Assembly: GCA_027596195.1 (NCBI GenBank)
Contig: JADGJG010000397.1
Location: forward strand, 1-21,187
Direction of reading: 5' to 3'
DNA: 21,187 nucleotides
From: Podochytrium sp. JEL0797
Taxonomy: Eukaryota > Chytridiomycota > Chytridiomycetes > Chytridiales > Chytriomycetaceae
This document shows, in pieces, positions 9,509 through 18,707 of the stretch. Each line of letters opens with the position of its first letter. The first letter of the stretch is position 1. The notes beneath the pieces were generated by a model. The model was not told the DNA's origin. It worked only from the letters and a program-made list of their open reading frames with translations, and ran no database searches. Made by a program: the position numbers and the translations under genes.

Positions 9509-10090
9509 TTACTTCTTGGCAACCTTCTTGGCAGCAGCCTTCTTGGTCTTGGGCTTGGCGGCGGCCGCCTTGGCCTCCTCCTCCTGCTGCTTCAACACCT
9601 TCTTGACAATCTTCTGCTCCTCAATCAAGAAAGAACGCACGATTCTGTTGCGGACACAGTGGCCACAACGGGATCCTCCGTAAGCACGGGACACGTGCTT
9701 CTGACGCTTGGAGACACGGGCGAACTCGGTGGGGCGGAGGGAGGGGATCTGTGGATGGGAATGTTTAGATTGCGCTCGAAGAGGTCTGAATTCGCGAGGA
9801 CGTCTTCCGTATTCGTATTCGATTCGATAATCCGATACGTTCGAGGATCCTCAATCGCATGGGCAATCCGCATTGACCAATGAATCGACACTGGAAAGGA
9901 AGAGAGATTTCGACGCCAAATAAATACGTACACCAGCGAGTGCTTCACCGCAGTCTCCGCACTTGGGGGCACCGACTCTCTTCTTGACGAGCTGGTAGAC
10001 AAGCTTGCCTCCAGGGGTCTTCACCATGCGGTTCTTGTTCGACTTGGTGTTGTAAGACAAACGTCTGCGGTAGGTGACACGTTGAGCCAT
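9509..10090 (-). CDS. RPL34: 60S ribosomal protein eL34
   Basis: Two exons (10090-9932 and 9748-9509) join in phase 0 to 132 aa. The start [15 protein letters not shown] is the typical eL34 N-terminus. It has two CxxC pairs (KCGDC and RCGHC), expected for this zinc-binding protein, and the conserved block [20 protein letters not shown] followed by [14 protein letters not shown]. The C-terminus is a Lys/Ala-rich tail ([20 protein letters not shown]), longer than in many species. It is a structural component of the large ribosomal subunit. The intron, 9749-9931, is 183 nt, the longest among the annotated genes. I looked for snoRNA C/D boxes in it and saw none. Confidence 0.96.
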
Positions 10091-12019
10091 TTTTACTGTT
10101 TGTGGGGGGGAAAGAGAACTGGAATTAGTATCTATCGTTCGGAGTCTACGCGAATGGGAAAGTGTGTGGTTTCGAGAGTTGGATTCGCCGCAGGGTCATG
10201 GTTTCAATTCGACTTGCTTCGATCCCTCCTTCGCCTTCCAACGCTGCTTTCCTCCCGTTCCTCACATCACAGGTCCACAAAATCGAGATTGCCCAATTCG
10301 AACAGACACCAGAGGTCATGGATCCACCGGATCAAAAGTGATGTCTCTGTCGGCGAGGAACAAGATGCCTTCCGCACCCATCCAACATAACGATCCATCC
10401 AATCTCCCATCCAACACATCCATAACAACACTCCTGCGTCTCATGCGTAATCCGTGTGGCTCTGATGACGATGCGGATGGCAGGTGGGGTGGGGATGGAG
10501 TCGGGGCGGTGGGGACATGGCACGCACGATTTTGGTTGAAAGGGAGCTGGGGGCCACGAAAAATCCAAGTCCTTTCCCGGTCCACCAAGGGGATTCCTGT
10601 TCCGTACTTCTTCTAACGAATGGGATGCAGGTATTTAACGAATGCTGTTTAATTTGCTCTCAGTTTGCTTTCGCATTCCTGGCCCAGAGTCGCAACAAAA
10701 CAGATTCCGTCGCAACGGAGGACTCGGCTCTGAAACGTTCTGACTTGAAGAATCCCACTGCACTGTTTAATTTTAGTCATGGTCGCATACGCTTACTTTG
10801 GAGAGATCAAGGCCTGTGATGGGGGGTTTCCAGTGCGTCGATTAATATTTTTCTCTTCTTTCTTATCATGGAAAACAATGAATATCTTGAATATCACGTT
10901 TTGCCACTTTTGGTTGGTTTGGTCACAAAGCGAAGATGACGGAAAGGGTTCTTTATCTGTCAACTTGCACAGTCGCACAGGTTGCGAACTGTCAGCGGGT
11001 TGGACATTCAAGAGCGATTCACGACGCGTTCGTGCTATTGAGTTATGGGGATTTTGATATAATCAATTCGCTGTAGTCAAGTTTTCCGCTTGATAACGCT
11101 GTCTGGCACAGTCGCACGTGTACGAACTGTCAGTGGGTCAGACATTCACGATCGATTCACGACGCGTTCGTGCTTTTGAGTAATAGGGGGGGGGTGGATA
11201 TAATCAACTCGCTGTAATCAAGCTTTCCGCTTGATAACACTGTCTGACACAGTCGCACGTGTACGAACTGTCAGGGGGTGCGACATTTCAAGAGCTATTG
11301 TTGCTCCATTGTGATTGTATGAATTATGAGTTTTGGATATTGCTGGAAATAGAGCACCCGTCCACTATCGCTGAAAAGGGACCCGCCCTCTTGCCATCGC
11401 GCCCGTAGCAAGCACGCGAGCTGATGTTGACATCGAACGGTGGAGATGGTCGATTTTCTCCACCTCGAATCGTACGTGACCGCACGCACCCCACCACCCT
11501 TCCTGCCCCTTACCACCCGCCATCCGAGCGACCATCAGAGACCATGAATCGATTACAGAGGGTGTCGTAATGCTATGGACTCGGATTGAGCCCTTAGGGG
11601 ATGCGGCAGGCGATGGGGATGGAGCCTTGTCAAGCAGATGCCTTTTCCCTGGACGTTTGCCTTTCGGTCGAAACCCGCGAGCCCGATCTGGACGAAAACT
11701 GTCTCGAAATGATGCTGAGGAGTGTTATATTGCTTCTTGGTTGGGAGGGGATCGATGTCAATTGGGCGGTGTTTCATGGGGGCGAATGCGCGAAAACGCA
11801 GCACCGTCCCGAACACTGGCTCGATCCTTCTCAAAGACCCTCATGAAGCGTTTCACCCTCGGCATCATCTTCTCAGTCTCATCTTCTGCAAATTCGATGT
11901 CGATTCGGTGGGGAGGAATCCATGAATCCATCCCTTCAAATTCCCTTCCGCCTCAAAACCTCGCTCCTCGCTTCCATCTGAATCCCACTCTAAACCCGAA
12001 ATTCTCCTTCAATCAGAAC
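10091..12019. other. Gene-poor interval between the divergent ribosomal protein genes
   Basis: About 1.9 kb separates the start codons of eL34 and eL28. No open frame here resembles a family or splices into one. The short frames on both strands are rich in Arg, Ser and Pro and look like chance. The one structured element is the tandem repeat at 10967-11300. Promoters and any 5' UTR introns of both ribosomal protein genes should be within the outer few hundred bases. An unannotated non-coding RNA is possible. Confidence 0.6.
10967..11300. repeat. 140-bp tandem repeat, about 2.4 copies, with hairpins
   Basis: Units start at 10967, 11106 and 11247 (spacing 139 and 141 bp); the third breaks off near 11300. 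Shared blocks include CACAGTCGCAC, GAACTGTCAG, GATTCACGACGCGTTCGTGC and CCGCTTGATAAC. Each full unit holds three inverted repeats. In copy 2 the first runs 11101-11143 (GTCTG...CAGAC, with inner ACAGT...ACTGT around CACGTG). The second is CACGA-CGCGT-TCGTG at 11158-11172. The third is TCAAGC-TTTCC-GCTTGA at 11218-11234. It encodes no convincing peptide. Confidence 0.85.
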
Positions 12020-12508
12020 ATGTCTGCCGATCTTACCTGGTTGTTGACGCGTAACAGCTCTTCCTTCATTGTCAAGCGCAAGGGAAATGTCGCTATCCAG
12101 CTTTCCCGTGACCCAGCCAACTTGATGAACGTCCACTCCTTCAAGTACGCTGGACTCAACGACAAGGTAGGACCGAAATATTCTGGTTATTCCTAAAATT
12201 CAGACGAATGCGCGTGTTAAATTCCTTACGAAAACAAATAGGCCGTCACCATCGCCTCCGCCGGCGCCAAGGGAGTCACCGTCTCCACCAAGAAGGCCGG
12301 AACTGCCCAGAAGCCTGGCCAGTCCCTCTCTACCAAGAAGTTTGCCCACACCGGACGCCGTGGTGTTTCCAACCAGGTCAACAAGATTGTGAAGAGCTAC
12401 AGAGGTGACTTGGCCAAGGCCGCTGTTGCCCGTGCCTCCCGCATCATGGACACCCAGGTTGAGGGCAAGGTTGCCCCAGTGAAGAAGGTCAAGGGTGTCA
12501 GAGCGTAA
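12020..12508 (+). CDS. RPL28: 60S ribosomal protein eL28
   Basis: Two exons (12020-12166 and 12242-12508) join in phase 0 to 137 aa, the same length as the human protein. The N-terminal block MSADLTWLLTRNSSSFIVKR is diagnostic of eL28, followed by FSRDP-like QLSRDPANLMNVHSFKYAGL and a basic C-terminus. It is a structural protein of the large ribosomal subunit. eL28 is missing from budding yeast but present in animals, plants and some fungi, so its presence excludes a Saccharomyces-like lineage. The intron has 75 nt and ends in AATAG. A polyadenylation hexamer lies about 65 bases after the stop. Confidence 0.95.
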
Positions 12509-12572
12509 TTTCAATCAATTCAACCACGACAATCATTCTTCCACGGATATCCTTCATAAGCTAGAAACTTGT

Positions 12573-12578
12573 AATAAA
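12573..12578 (+). terminator. Polyadenylation hexamer AATAAA for eL28
   Basis: A canonical hexamer lies 64 bases after the eL28 stop. The next gene on the other strand ends at 12771, so the two transcripts converge in a 262-bp gap. Confidence 0.55.
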
Positions 12579-12770
12579 CGATTTGGCTTTTGGGGTGTTA
12601 AACTCATTTGAATGCTTTCGAAGGTGGGAATGAGAATGGGTCGAAGCGTCGGGCCACGCGGAGAGAAACAACTGCACGTGGCGGCCCCGGATATCATGAT
12701 CATTCGCTTTATGTAACAAAGTGGGCGCCAACCGGGGGATGCATTTCCTTCCAATCAGAATCTATCGACT

Positions 12771-13058
12771 TCATCCCTGGCCATATGACGATGCCATGAC
12801 GCCTCGCTCCCGACTTGCGGCCTCTCTGCTGCTCATCAGGGCTTCCTTCTCCCGCTGGAACTTTGCAATGACATCGTCAATCTCGCGCTGTTCACTGTCC
12901 TCCAGCTGATCGAGTCGTTCGTACAATTGGTCCAAAGTGAGATTGCGGAGGTGTTGCTGGGGTGGAAGGGGGGTCTGTTAGCATCCGGGGCATGGCCAAA
13001 CAGGAATAGCGATGCCTCGCACCTTCCGTAGGTCTGCAAACGGGGAAGCCTTGTTCAT
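12771..13058 (-). CDS. Stand-alone SARAH-domain microprotein
   Basis: Two exons (13058-13023 and 12956-12771) join to 73 aa across a 66-nt intron. After a short lead (MNKASPFADLRK) the rest is one amphipathic helix: HLRNLTLDQLYERLDQLEDS, then EQREIDDVIAKFQREKEALM. This matches the SARAH pattern of Hippo-pathway MST kinases, RASSF and Salvador: LxxLxxxELxxRLxxLD, then EIEExxxxYxxKRxxI. SARAH helices pair as homo- or heterodimers. No kinase or RA domain precedes it, and there is no room for one: the AXDND1-like gene begins 45 bp upstream on the other strand. It could dimerise with SARAH proteins encoded elsewhere and tune Hippo-type signalling. A general short coiled coil is the alternative. 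Confidence 0.65.
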
Positions 13059-13103
13059 TTCTGCTCTTTCAATTTCGGTTTCGAAAAGTGACAAACTCGC
13101 CAA
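13059..13103. promoter_or_regulatory. 45-bp head-to-head spacer between the SARAH and AXDND1-like genes
   Basis: Only 45 bp separate the two start codons. The spacer contains pyrimidine-rich DNA and a TTTCGAAA palindrome at 13080-13087. Both promoters must overlap each other or the genes, so co-expression is plausible. Confidence 0.5.
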
Positions 13104-15797
13104 ATGATTCCGACACACCTCCTCAGCCAGGTCAAGAAGCTCGCCGACAAGGAAAAGGGCATCGCGTCCTCATCCTCGCCCCCTCCTCAGCATTCTCTGC
13201 CCCGGAATATTCCGCGATCGCAACTGCCCCCACAAAACCTTTCAACGCGCACCAACAAAGGCTTCAACACCCAAAAGCAAATCACCCCTCTCCCAACATT
13301 CAACTCCTCAAGTGACGTGTTCCAAATGAATCAACCCGACCCCCCTCTCAGACTGCCGCCCACAACTGCCGCAAACCCATCCGTGACAAAACGGCAACCC
13401 CCGACCCTCCTCCCAACGCAAGCAGCCCCAGAAAACGCGTTCACACATCACGAGACAGCCAAACGCGTTGCTCATCTTAAAGATCCGGGCGCAGGGCCCA
13501 GTTCGAATGGAGCCGCGGACCTCGCGTTCTTGTATGAAACGCCGGGCCGCGCGACGACCCCAAATTCACATGGCATCCGACCAGAGGACTTTTCCATGGT
13601 TGTTCCGAATAACCCAAAGAAAGAGGTGACGTGTTGAACGAGGCTGTGAGGATCAAGCTCATCCGTTGTTCTGCAGGACGTCGCGCAACAGCACTATTAC
13701 ACTGAAGACGCAGAGGAGGAGGAGGCACAAGTCCATGTCTCGTTGAAACCCACCACTCGTAAAGAAGTGGCGCTTCTCAAACACACCATGGTCGCCCTCT
13801 TGAATGACATTGGATGCAGCGTCGAGAAAGACTATCCAACTGGTAAATACGAGAGTTCGGTTCTCATGTCTTTCATAACACAAAACGACGAAATCAGACA
13901 TGCATGCCTTTCTCGCGATGATACAAGAAGAGCAAAAAATCTACGACACGGTCTTCCAAGAACTTATCCGGCAAGTCACCATCAACATGCTCGAACGCGG
14001 AGAAGTCCTGTCCGAAATCCGTCGCCGCTATGGCCAAATGTTCACCAAGATCCCAAAGCACGTTAAACATTTGCACACGGAGTTGATTGCACAGCGCAAG
14101 CTGAATCGCCGATTATGCGAGGAATTGATGCGGTCGAAAGGTGATTTCATAGTCGGAATCTCATCCACCTTCACTCACCCCACTCTTCCTGAACTTATTC
14201 CCTCATACTCTCAGAGACTGTGAGTGACCTCTGGGGTGAACTGAATGTTGTGAGGAAGCATGATATGGAGGTCACGAAGCAAGCGCAAGATGCGCAGGAG
14301 AAGCTGATTTCCGTCCTGACACAATCGGACAACACTGACGAAATTCTCGAAGAGTACCACAAGCTGTACAAAATGCAGCGTGAGCGACTTGAAGAAGGCG
14401 TGCGCAAGTCTGAGCAGGAAAAGAAAGTCTGGATCGACGCGGCCCAAAATCTTGCGCTACGTATCGGCCACGAACACGGCCTGGTGGATCTCGCTCAGCT
14501 CCAGAAAACCGAAAACAGCCGTCTGCGAAGCTCAAACCATATGATTGTCATCATCAGCAACACGAACGACTCAGAGATGACGGCCATTGAACAGCGCATC
14601 GAAGAATGGCGTACCAAGTTGCTCAAACTGTCGCAAACCGTGATTGACGATGACCATCAGAATATCGAAACACTCACCAAGATCCAACGCAGCATGAAAC
14701 TTGTACTCAAAAATCTCACCGTAAACGAACCCAAAGACGCGATCGAGTCGGATCACCCCCTCCTCAAAAACTTTCATCTGTTTGATGTGAAATCCCTTAG
14801 CGAGCACTTGATGAAGTGGGTCGAATACATTACCTCCGTCGCGATCCGATTCACGAGTGATAGTGACCTCGTATTCCAAGAGGAAATCACCGCGATCCGC
14901 AAAATCGCCGAACAATGGCTCGAAGCCAGTCTCAAACTCTTGCACCGAAACGAAAAGAACACCAATAGCAAAGATTACATCCCGCTGTCGGATGTGCTTG
15001 CCAAAATCGGACTGGAAATCGAGGAATGGCTGACCAAGTTGGAGAAGCGCATTAGCGGGGAGGAAGGAGTCGCGACGCTCGTTATTGCGCTTCAGAATCA
15101 GCTGGAAGATCGGTAACCCCCAGATATATTCATTCGCCACTGTTTCCGACTCATTTTCCTCGAAAACAACGACAGTTACACGTCGTTTAGCGCCCGCGAC
15201 TTTGACAAGCCACTTCCCACATTTGAACGAAACCATCTCAAAGGATCCCTCGTACAATGGACCGAGCAACTCGTTTCACTCACCGAAACTCTGTCCAACA
15301 CATGCGAAAAGGAACAACAAAAAGTGCCTCTCCACGTTGAAAACTGGATCTCGCGTATCCTCGATCAAATGAACACGGACACGGACGTGCGCAACGAAGA
15401 GAACCATAAGCTTCACACTCTCATGATCAGTTGGATGGTGCATTTGCTCGTCAAAAGTGGCAAGGAAAGACCCACGGAGGCATGGGATCACGAGTTTTTG
15501 CAATTGACACAAGAGATTATGTCCTTCAACATGAACTTGCTGCGTGATTCTTCGGATATTGAAATGATTTCGGATGATGACAAGGATTTGAGGGTCGAGA
15601 TTCAGTTGAGTACAGTTTTTGAGTTGAACCAAAGGGTGGTGGTTTGAACTTCTCATTTATGTAAACACAGGTCACAGAGTGATACATGGATTGCGGTAGC
15701 CAAGAGACTGCTAGCAATGGAGCGCAAAAATGCCCTCCGGATTTATCAGCAGAATCTGGCGTCAACAGCCGCCCGCAAGAGCACCCCAGTCCAATAA
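13104..15797 (+). CDS. AXDND1: AXDND1-like axonemal dynein light chain domain protein
   Basis: Six exons (13104-13625, 13677-13842, 13898-14140, 14215-15112, 15176-15614, 15678-15797) join to 2388 nt, or 795 aa. Residues 1-170 are low-complexity, rich in Pro, Ser and Thr. Next comes the axonemal dynein light chain-type core: EEQKIYDTVFQELIRQVTIN, MLERGEVLSEIRRRYGQMF and HVKHLHTELIAQRKLNRRL, the pattern of p28-type light chains and AXDND1. Long charged helices follow, likely coiled coil (EILEEYHKLYKMQRERLEE, IEQRIEEWRTKLLKLSQ). It probably works in the flagellar axoneme or its assembly, which implies a flagellated life stage. The last splice (donor at 15615) is the least certain. The name is by domain and layout; human AXDND1 is longer, about 1000 aa. 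Confidence 0.8.
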
Positions 15798-15798
15798 A
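15793..15798 (+). terminator. AATAAA overlapping the AXDND1-like stop codon
   Basis: The polyadenylation hexamer includes the stop codon TAA itself. Only about 115 bp separate this stop from the MscL-A start codon. Confidence 0.4.
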
Positions 15799-15911
15799 CA
15801 CCTCCTACCTCTATACATTTTTGAAAATAAGCTCCAAATTGGTGATGAGGCTTGTGCGCGCATGCGACCGCACGGAAAAGAAAATTTTTCCAATCATCCA
15901 ATCTCCAAAAA

Positions 15912-16761
15912 ATGCCGACGTCATCCACTACCGCCATCATCATCCCAGACCGTGTCAAGAGCGTTGCAAACGCCGGATCCACCCTCTTGGCTGACTTTAA
16001 AACCTTCATCTCGCGCGGCAGCCTCGTGGACCTCGCCGTGGGGTAAGCGACTCATTCGACAACACGGGGGTCCCGCCCCGTAACTGAAGCTCTCTCTTGC
16101 ACACCAGTATCATTGTGGGCGGAGCCTTCAATTCTATTGTGTCATCATTTACGAATGATATCATCACCCCCGTGATTGGGCTCATTGGGCAAAAGAACTT
16201 GGGTGAGTGGGCCAATTTGGGAGCACGAGCGAGAGATCTTTCCTTTCTCACCGATTCTTCTCTTATACTCATACGACTTCTGCATTGTAGAAAACAGCTT
16301 CCTGGTGATGCGTTGCAACGCTTCCTCGAAAATCTGCCAAACCGGAGATGGCACCATGTACGCCACCATCGCTGCTGCCGCCGCGGATGGAGCTCTGACT
16401 TGGAACTATGGACGCTTCATTCAGGTTAGTATCTTTCATGCTTTCGAAATGGAACGATGGTCCCGCGGATTGAAGCGCTTTTTTTCTAACACTCACACTT
16501 AAACTGCAGAACATCATTTACTTCTTGATCGTGGCCCTCGTAATGTTTTTTGTCGTGAAAGCGTACACCCGTAAGTCCAAGAAGAAAAGGAAATAAGCTC
16601 TCCTTCAAAGGCTGATTCACCCTCTTCAAAAAAAAATAGAATTCATTTTGAAGCCAGCCATTGAAGAAGTGGTCGTCGTGGAGACCAAGAAGTGCGAGGC
16701 GTGTTTGGAAGAGATTCACATTGATGCCAAGAAGTGCAAGCATTGTGCCAGCTCCGTCTGA
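15912..16761 (+). CDS. mscL: MscL-type mechanosensitive channel A, five exons
   Basis: Exons 15912-16042, 16108-16202, 16291-16424, 16510-16570 and 16640-16761 join to 543 nt, or 180 aa. The first helix region (FISRGSLVDLAVGIIVGGAF) and NDIITPVIGLIG match bacterial MscL TM1 and its following segment. WNYGRFIQNIIYFLIVALVM and FFVVKAYT match TM2. MscL forms a homopentameric, large-conductance pore that opens under membrane tension to release solutes on hypo-osmotic shock. The loop between the helices has two cysteines and a sequon (CNASSKIC). The C-terminus is a zinc ribbon, C-x2-C-x10-C-x2-C (CEACLEEIHIDAKKCKHC), with a Val/Glu-rich linker before it. It differs from copies B and C by having two extra introns in the 3' half. 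It is the first of three copies in this cluster. Confidence 0.93.
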
Positions 16762-16833
16762 TTCGCCCATGCCAACGCCAAAGAAACGTGTTCAGAATTG
16801 CTTTTTCTTCATTCTACCTGCTACAGCTATATA

Positions 16834-17062
16834 GATATTTTTGAAATAATGAGCCTCGTATGTTTTCGACACAGCACTTTTGAAACAGCCTTGTATCTTC
16901 TGAGTCGAAAAATTGGTAAATTAGAATTTCGGAAAATATATTGCTCATTTCTTTTCAATTCTGACATAATATTCCGAAATGAGTTTCACCTTTCCTCAAA
17001 GTAGAATAAGAATGAACGCGGGGCAAATTTCCGATTCATTTTCATCAAAAAACAAGGCCGAA
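16834..17062 (+). repeat. Conserved upstream block of MscL-B, shared with MscL-C
   Basis: This segment matches 20310-20539 with substitutions and small indels. The best-kept core is the stretch CGGAAAATATATTGCTCATT and the bases after it up to ATGAGTTTCACC. It contains the presumed promoter and leader. In this copy an ATG at 16979 opens a frame that runs into the channel gene; in the other copy one extra base breaks that frame. Confidence 0.75.
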
Positions 17063-17444
17063 ATGACAAAAATCGACATCGTCAATTCCGCTGGCAAGGC
17101 TGGCACCCACGGCCTCAACGCCGGCAGATCCCTCCTGAATGACTTCAAGGCCTTTATCTCGCGAGGGAGCTTGATTGACTTGGCTGTGGGGTGAGTTGGC
17201 CTGTTGTCCGAAAATGGTGTCGCCCCTAACGAGTTCACAGAATTATTCTTGGCGGTGCCTTTAATACTATCGTGCAGTCCTTTGTTACAGACATTATCTC
17301 GCCGGTGATTTCTTTGATCGGTCAAAAAAATCTGGGTACAGTAACTAGAATTGTGATAAAATGAAAACCTGTTCTCTAACATTTTGCACCAGAAAACGTA
17401 TTCCTCATCATCAAATGCAACAGCTCCTCTCCAATCTGCCAAAC
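17035..17444 (+). repeat. Gene-conversion patch shared by MscL-B and MscL-C
   Basis: These 410 bp match 20512-20921 at all but one base (C at 17104, T at 20581), including both introns. The next 265 bp of coding exon, up to the stop codon, differ at about 27 positions by my count. Introns more conserved than the adjacent exon point to recent gene conversion with a sharp right boundary. Confidence 0.85.
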
Positions 17445-17709
17445 AGGTGCCAAAACCATCTACCCGACCATCGCCGCCGCCGCAGCTGACGGCGCCATTA
17501 CTTGGAATTATGGAAGGTTCTTTCAAGACATCATCTACTTTTTCATCGTGGCCGTGGTCATGTTCTTTATCGTGAAGGCGTATGCGACGTTCCTTGCGAA
17601 CGAAAAGGAGGCTGCAGAGGTGGTGGTGGAGTTGAAGCAGTGCGAATTTTGCAAGGAGAAGATTCATGCGGAGTCCATCAAGTGCAAGTTTTGCGCGAGC
17701 TCGGTTTGA
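17063..17709 (+). CDS. mscL: MscL-type mechanosensitive channel B, three exons
   Basis: Exons 17063-17190, 17241-17335 and 17393-17709 join to 540 nt, or 179 aa. It shows the same layout as copy A: FISRGSLIDLAVGIILGGAF (TM1), a loop with CNSSSPIC, TM2 (DIIYFFIVAVVMFFIVKAYA) and the zinc ribbon CEFCKEKIHAESIKCKFC. The sequence of A's exons 3-5 is here one exon, so either A gained or B lost two introns. The first two splice sites sit at the same codons in A and B. I start at 17063 because the frame upstream, though open back to ATGs at 16979 and 17012, is frameshifted in copy C. It probably acts as a tension-gated emergency valve like A; A and B could form mixed pentamers. Confidence 0.92.
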
Positions 17710-18258
17710 AAGTGAATGCGAGAGCCGCTTGGTAGTTGTGCTCTCCTCTCCGTTCAAGGGCTGTGTCCATTATTATTTTATTTTAACATTTATAAATAAG
17801 TTGGAGTGGATTTCCTGGGCATTGACAGGGGGCATCACCAAACTCTGGTCGTTCTCCCTTGAACTTGGAGTCACGCGTAATTTGGAATGAGTGGCACCAG
17901 CAGGCCATGCGGCTGTGAGATTGGTGCGGCGGCCGGAAGCATCGGGGCGCAATGCAACGGCAACATTCTGAATGCGCGCAGAGCATTGATATAGTTGCCA
18001 AATAGCTCATGCATCACGGATCGCTATGTGGGGCTGACATTAAAAATCAAAAAATTTGACTAAATTACCACAAATTACACCCACTTCGAAAAAAAAACCT
18101 AGAAACAATCGGACAAAAACCGCAGAAAAAATTCATCTATTTCTCCACTCAAATCGCTATCCAAGACGTTCTTGTGGCCGACAGCAAGAGAGTACAGGTT
18201 CCAAGAAGCCGCAACAACTTGAATTCGTCATAGGGCAAACTCTTCACACGCTCAAAGG
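17710..18258. other. Non-coding stretch after MscL-B
   Basis: I see no supported gene. A 48-codon frame on the minus strand starting at 18014 (MHELFGNYINALRAFRMLPL) reads somewhat like protein, but it lacks support from length or family. AT-rich DNA around 17770-17800 probably holds the MscL-B 3' end. Confidence 0.5.
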
Positions 18259-18624
18259 ATGTTCACGATCGAAGCCGCCCTCAACATCATATCTCATGCC
18301 CTAGCCGCCAAAGAAACGGGCGCCAAGACCCTCGACAAACTCGAACGATTTAGAACAGTTGGAACGCGTACAACAGGAGGCAACCGCGTTACAAGCAGCG
18401 TACTTGCAGGATCGGGACGAGCTTGTCGCAAAATACAGTGGCCTCACAGAGATTCTCGAAATATTGCACGGTTCGTTTCTCTTCAAGGGTTGGTACCTTG
18501 TCCAGCAAGTAGAGTTTTACAAGCAGAAGAACAAGAAAAGCCACCTTCCTCTGAGGACCGCAACCCCCTGGATACACTTATCGACAACAGACGCCTCCCT
18601 ACGGAAAAATTCAACCTAGCGTAA
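18259..18624 (+). pseudogene. Frameshifted small coiled-coil gene, unknown family
   Basis: A frame opening at 18259 (MFTIEAALNIISHALAAKET) gives helical, protein-like sequence up to about 18346. The sense then continues in the +1 frame (DLEQLERVQQEATALQAAYL, then LVAKYSGLTEILEIL), as if one C near 18347 were extra. No GT lies between 18259 and that point, so an intron cannot explain the shift. The last part (VLQAEEQEKPPSSEDRNPLD to the stop at 18622-18624) could join through a 35-nt intron at 18471-18505, which is shorter than any other here. Either this is a decaying gene or the assembly has a base error; the intact protein would be about 110 aa and coiled coil. I do not recognise the family. 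Confidence 0.4.
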
Positions 18625-18707
18625 TCCTTGATCCTTCACGCCGCGTCCATTTTGTACCCCATTTACTGGTGCCTGAACGTCTAGTACCTCTAGCAGAAGT
18701 TCGAATT

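Noticed and set aside
10316..10588. 90-codon minus-strand frame upstream of eL34
   Set aside because: Biased Arg/Ser/Pro content in its first half and no homology that I recognise; it lies in a probable promoter region.
10967..11300. Tandem repeat considered as a CRISPR array
   Set aside because: Units are 140 bp and similar along their whole length, without unique spacers, in a eukaryotic context.
11570..12196. 208-codon plus-strand frame ending in the eL28 start
   Set aside because: Only its last part, from 12020, is eL28. The upstream part is Arg/Ser-rich chance reading of the 5' region and continues into the intron.
14571..15269. 232-codon open frame on the minus strand
   Set aside because: Antisense shadow of the AXDND1-like exon 4; it runs across an intron of the real gene and has no recognisable motif.
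16996..17757. 253-codon minus-strand frame, repeated at 20434-21144
   Set aside because: Antisense of MscL-B and MscL-C. Its conservation is explained by the duplication of the sense genes.
17783..18014. Cys-rich 75-codon and overlapping 48-codon minus-strand frames
   Set aside because: Two overlapping frames are equally plausible, with no splice structure, family or start context to choose either.
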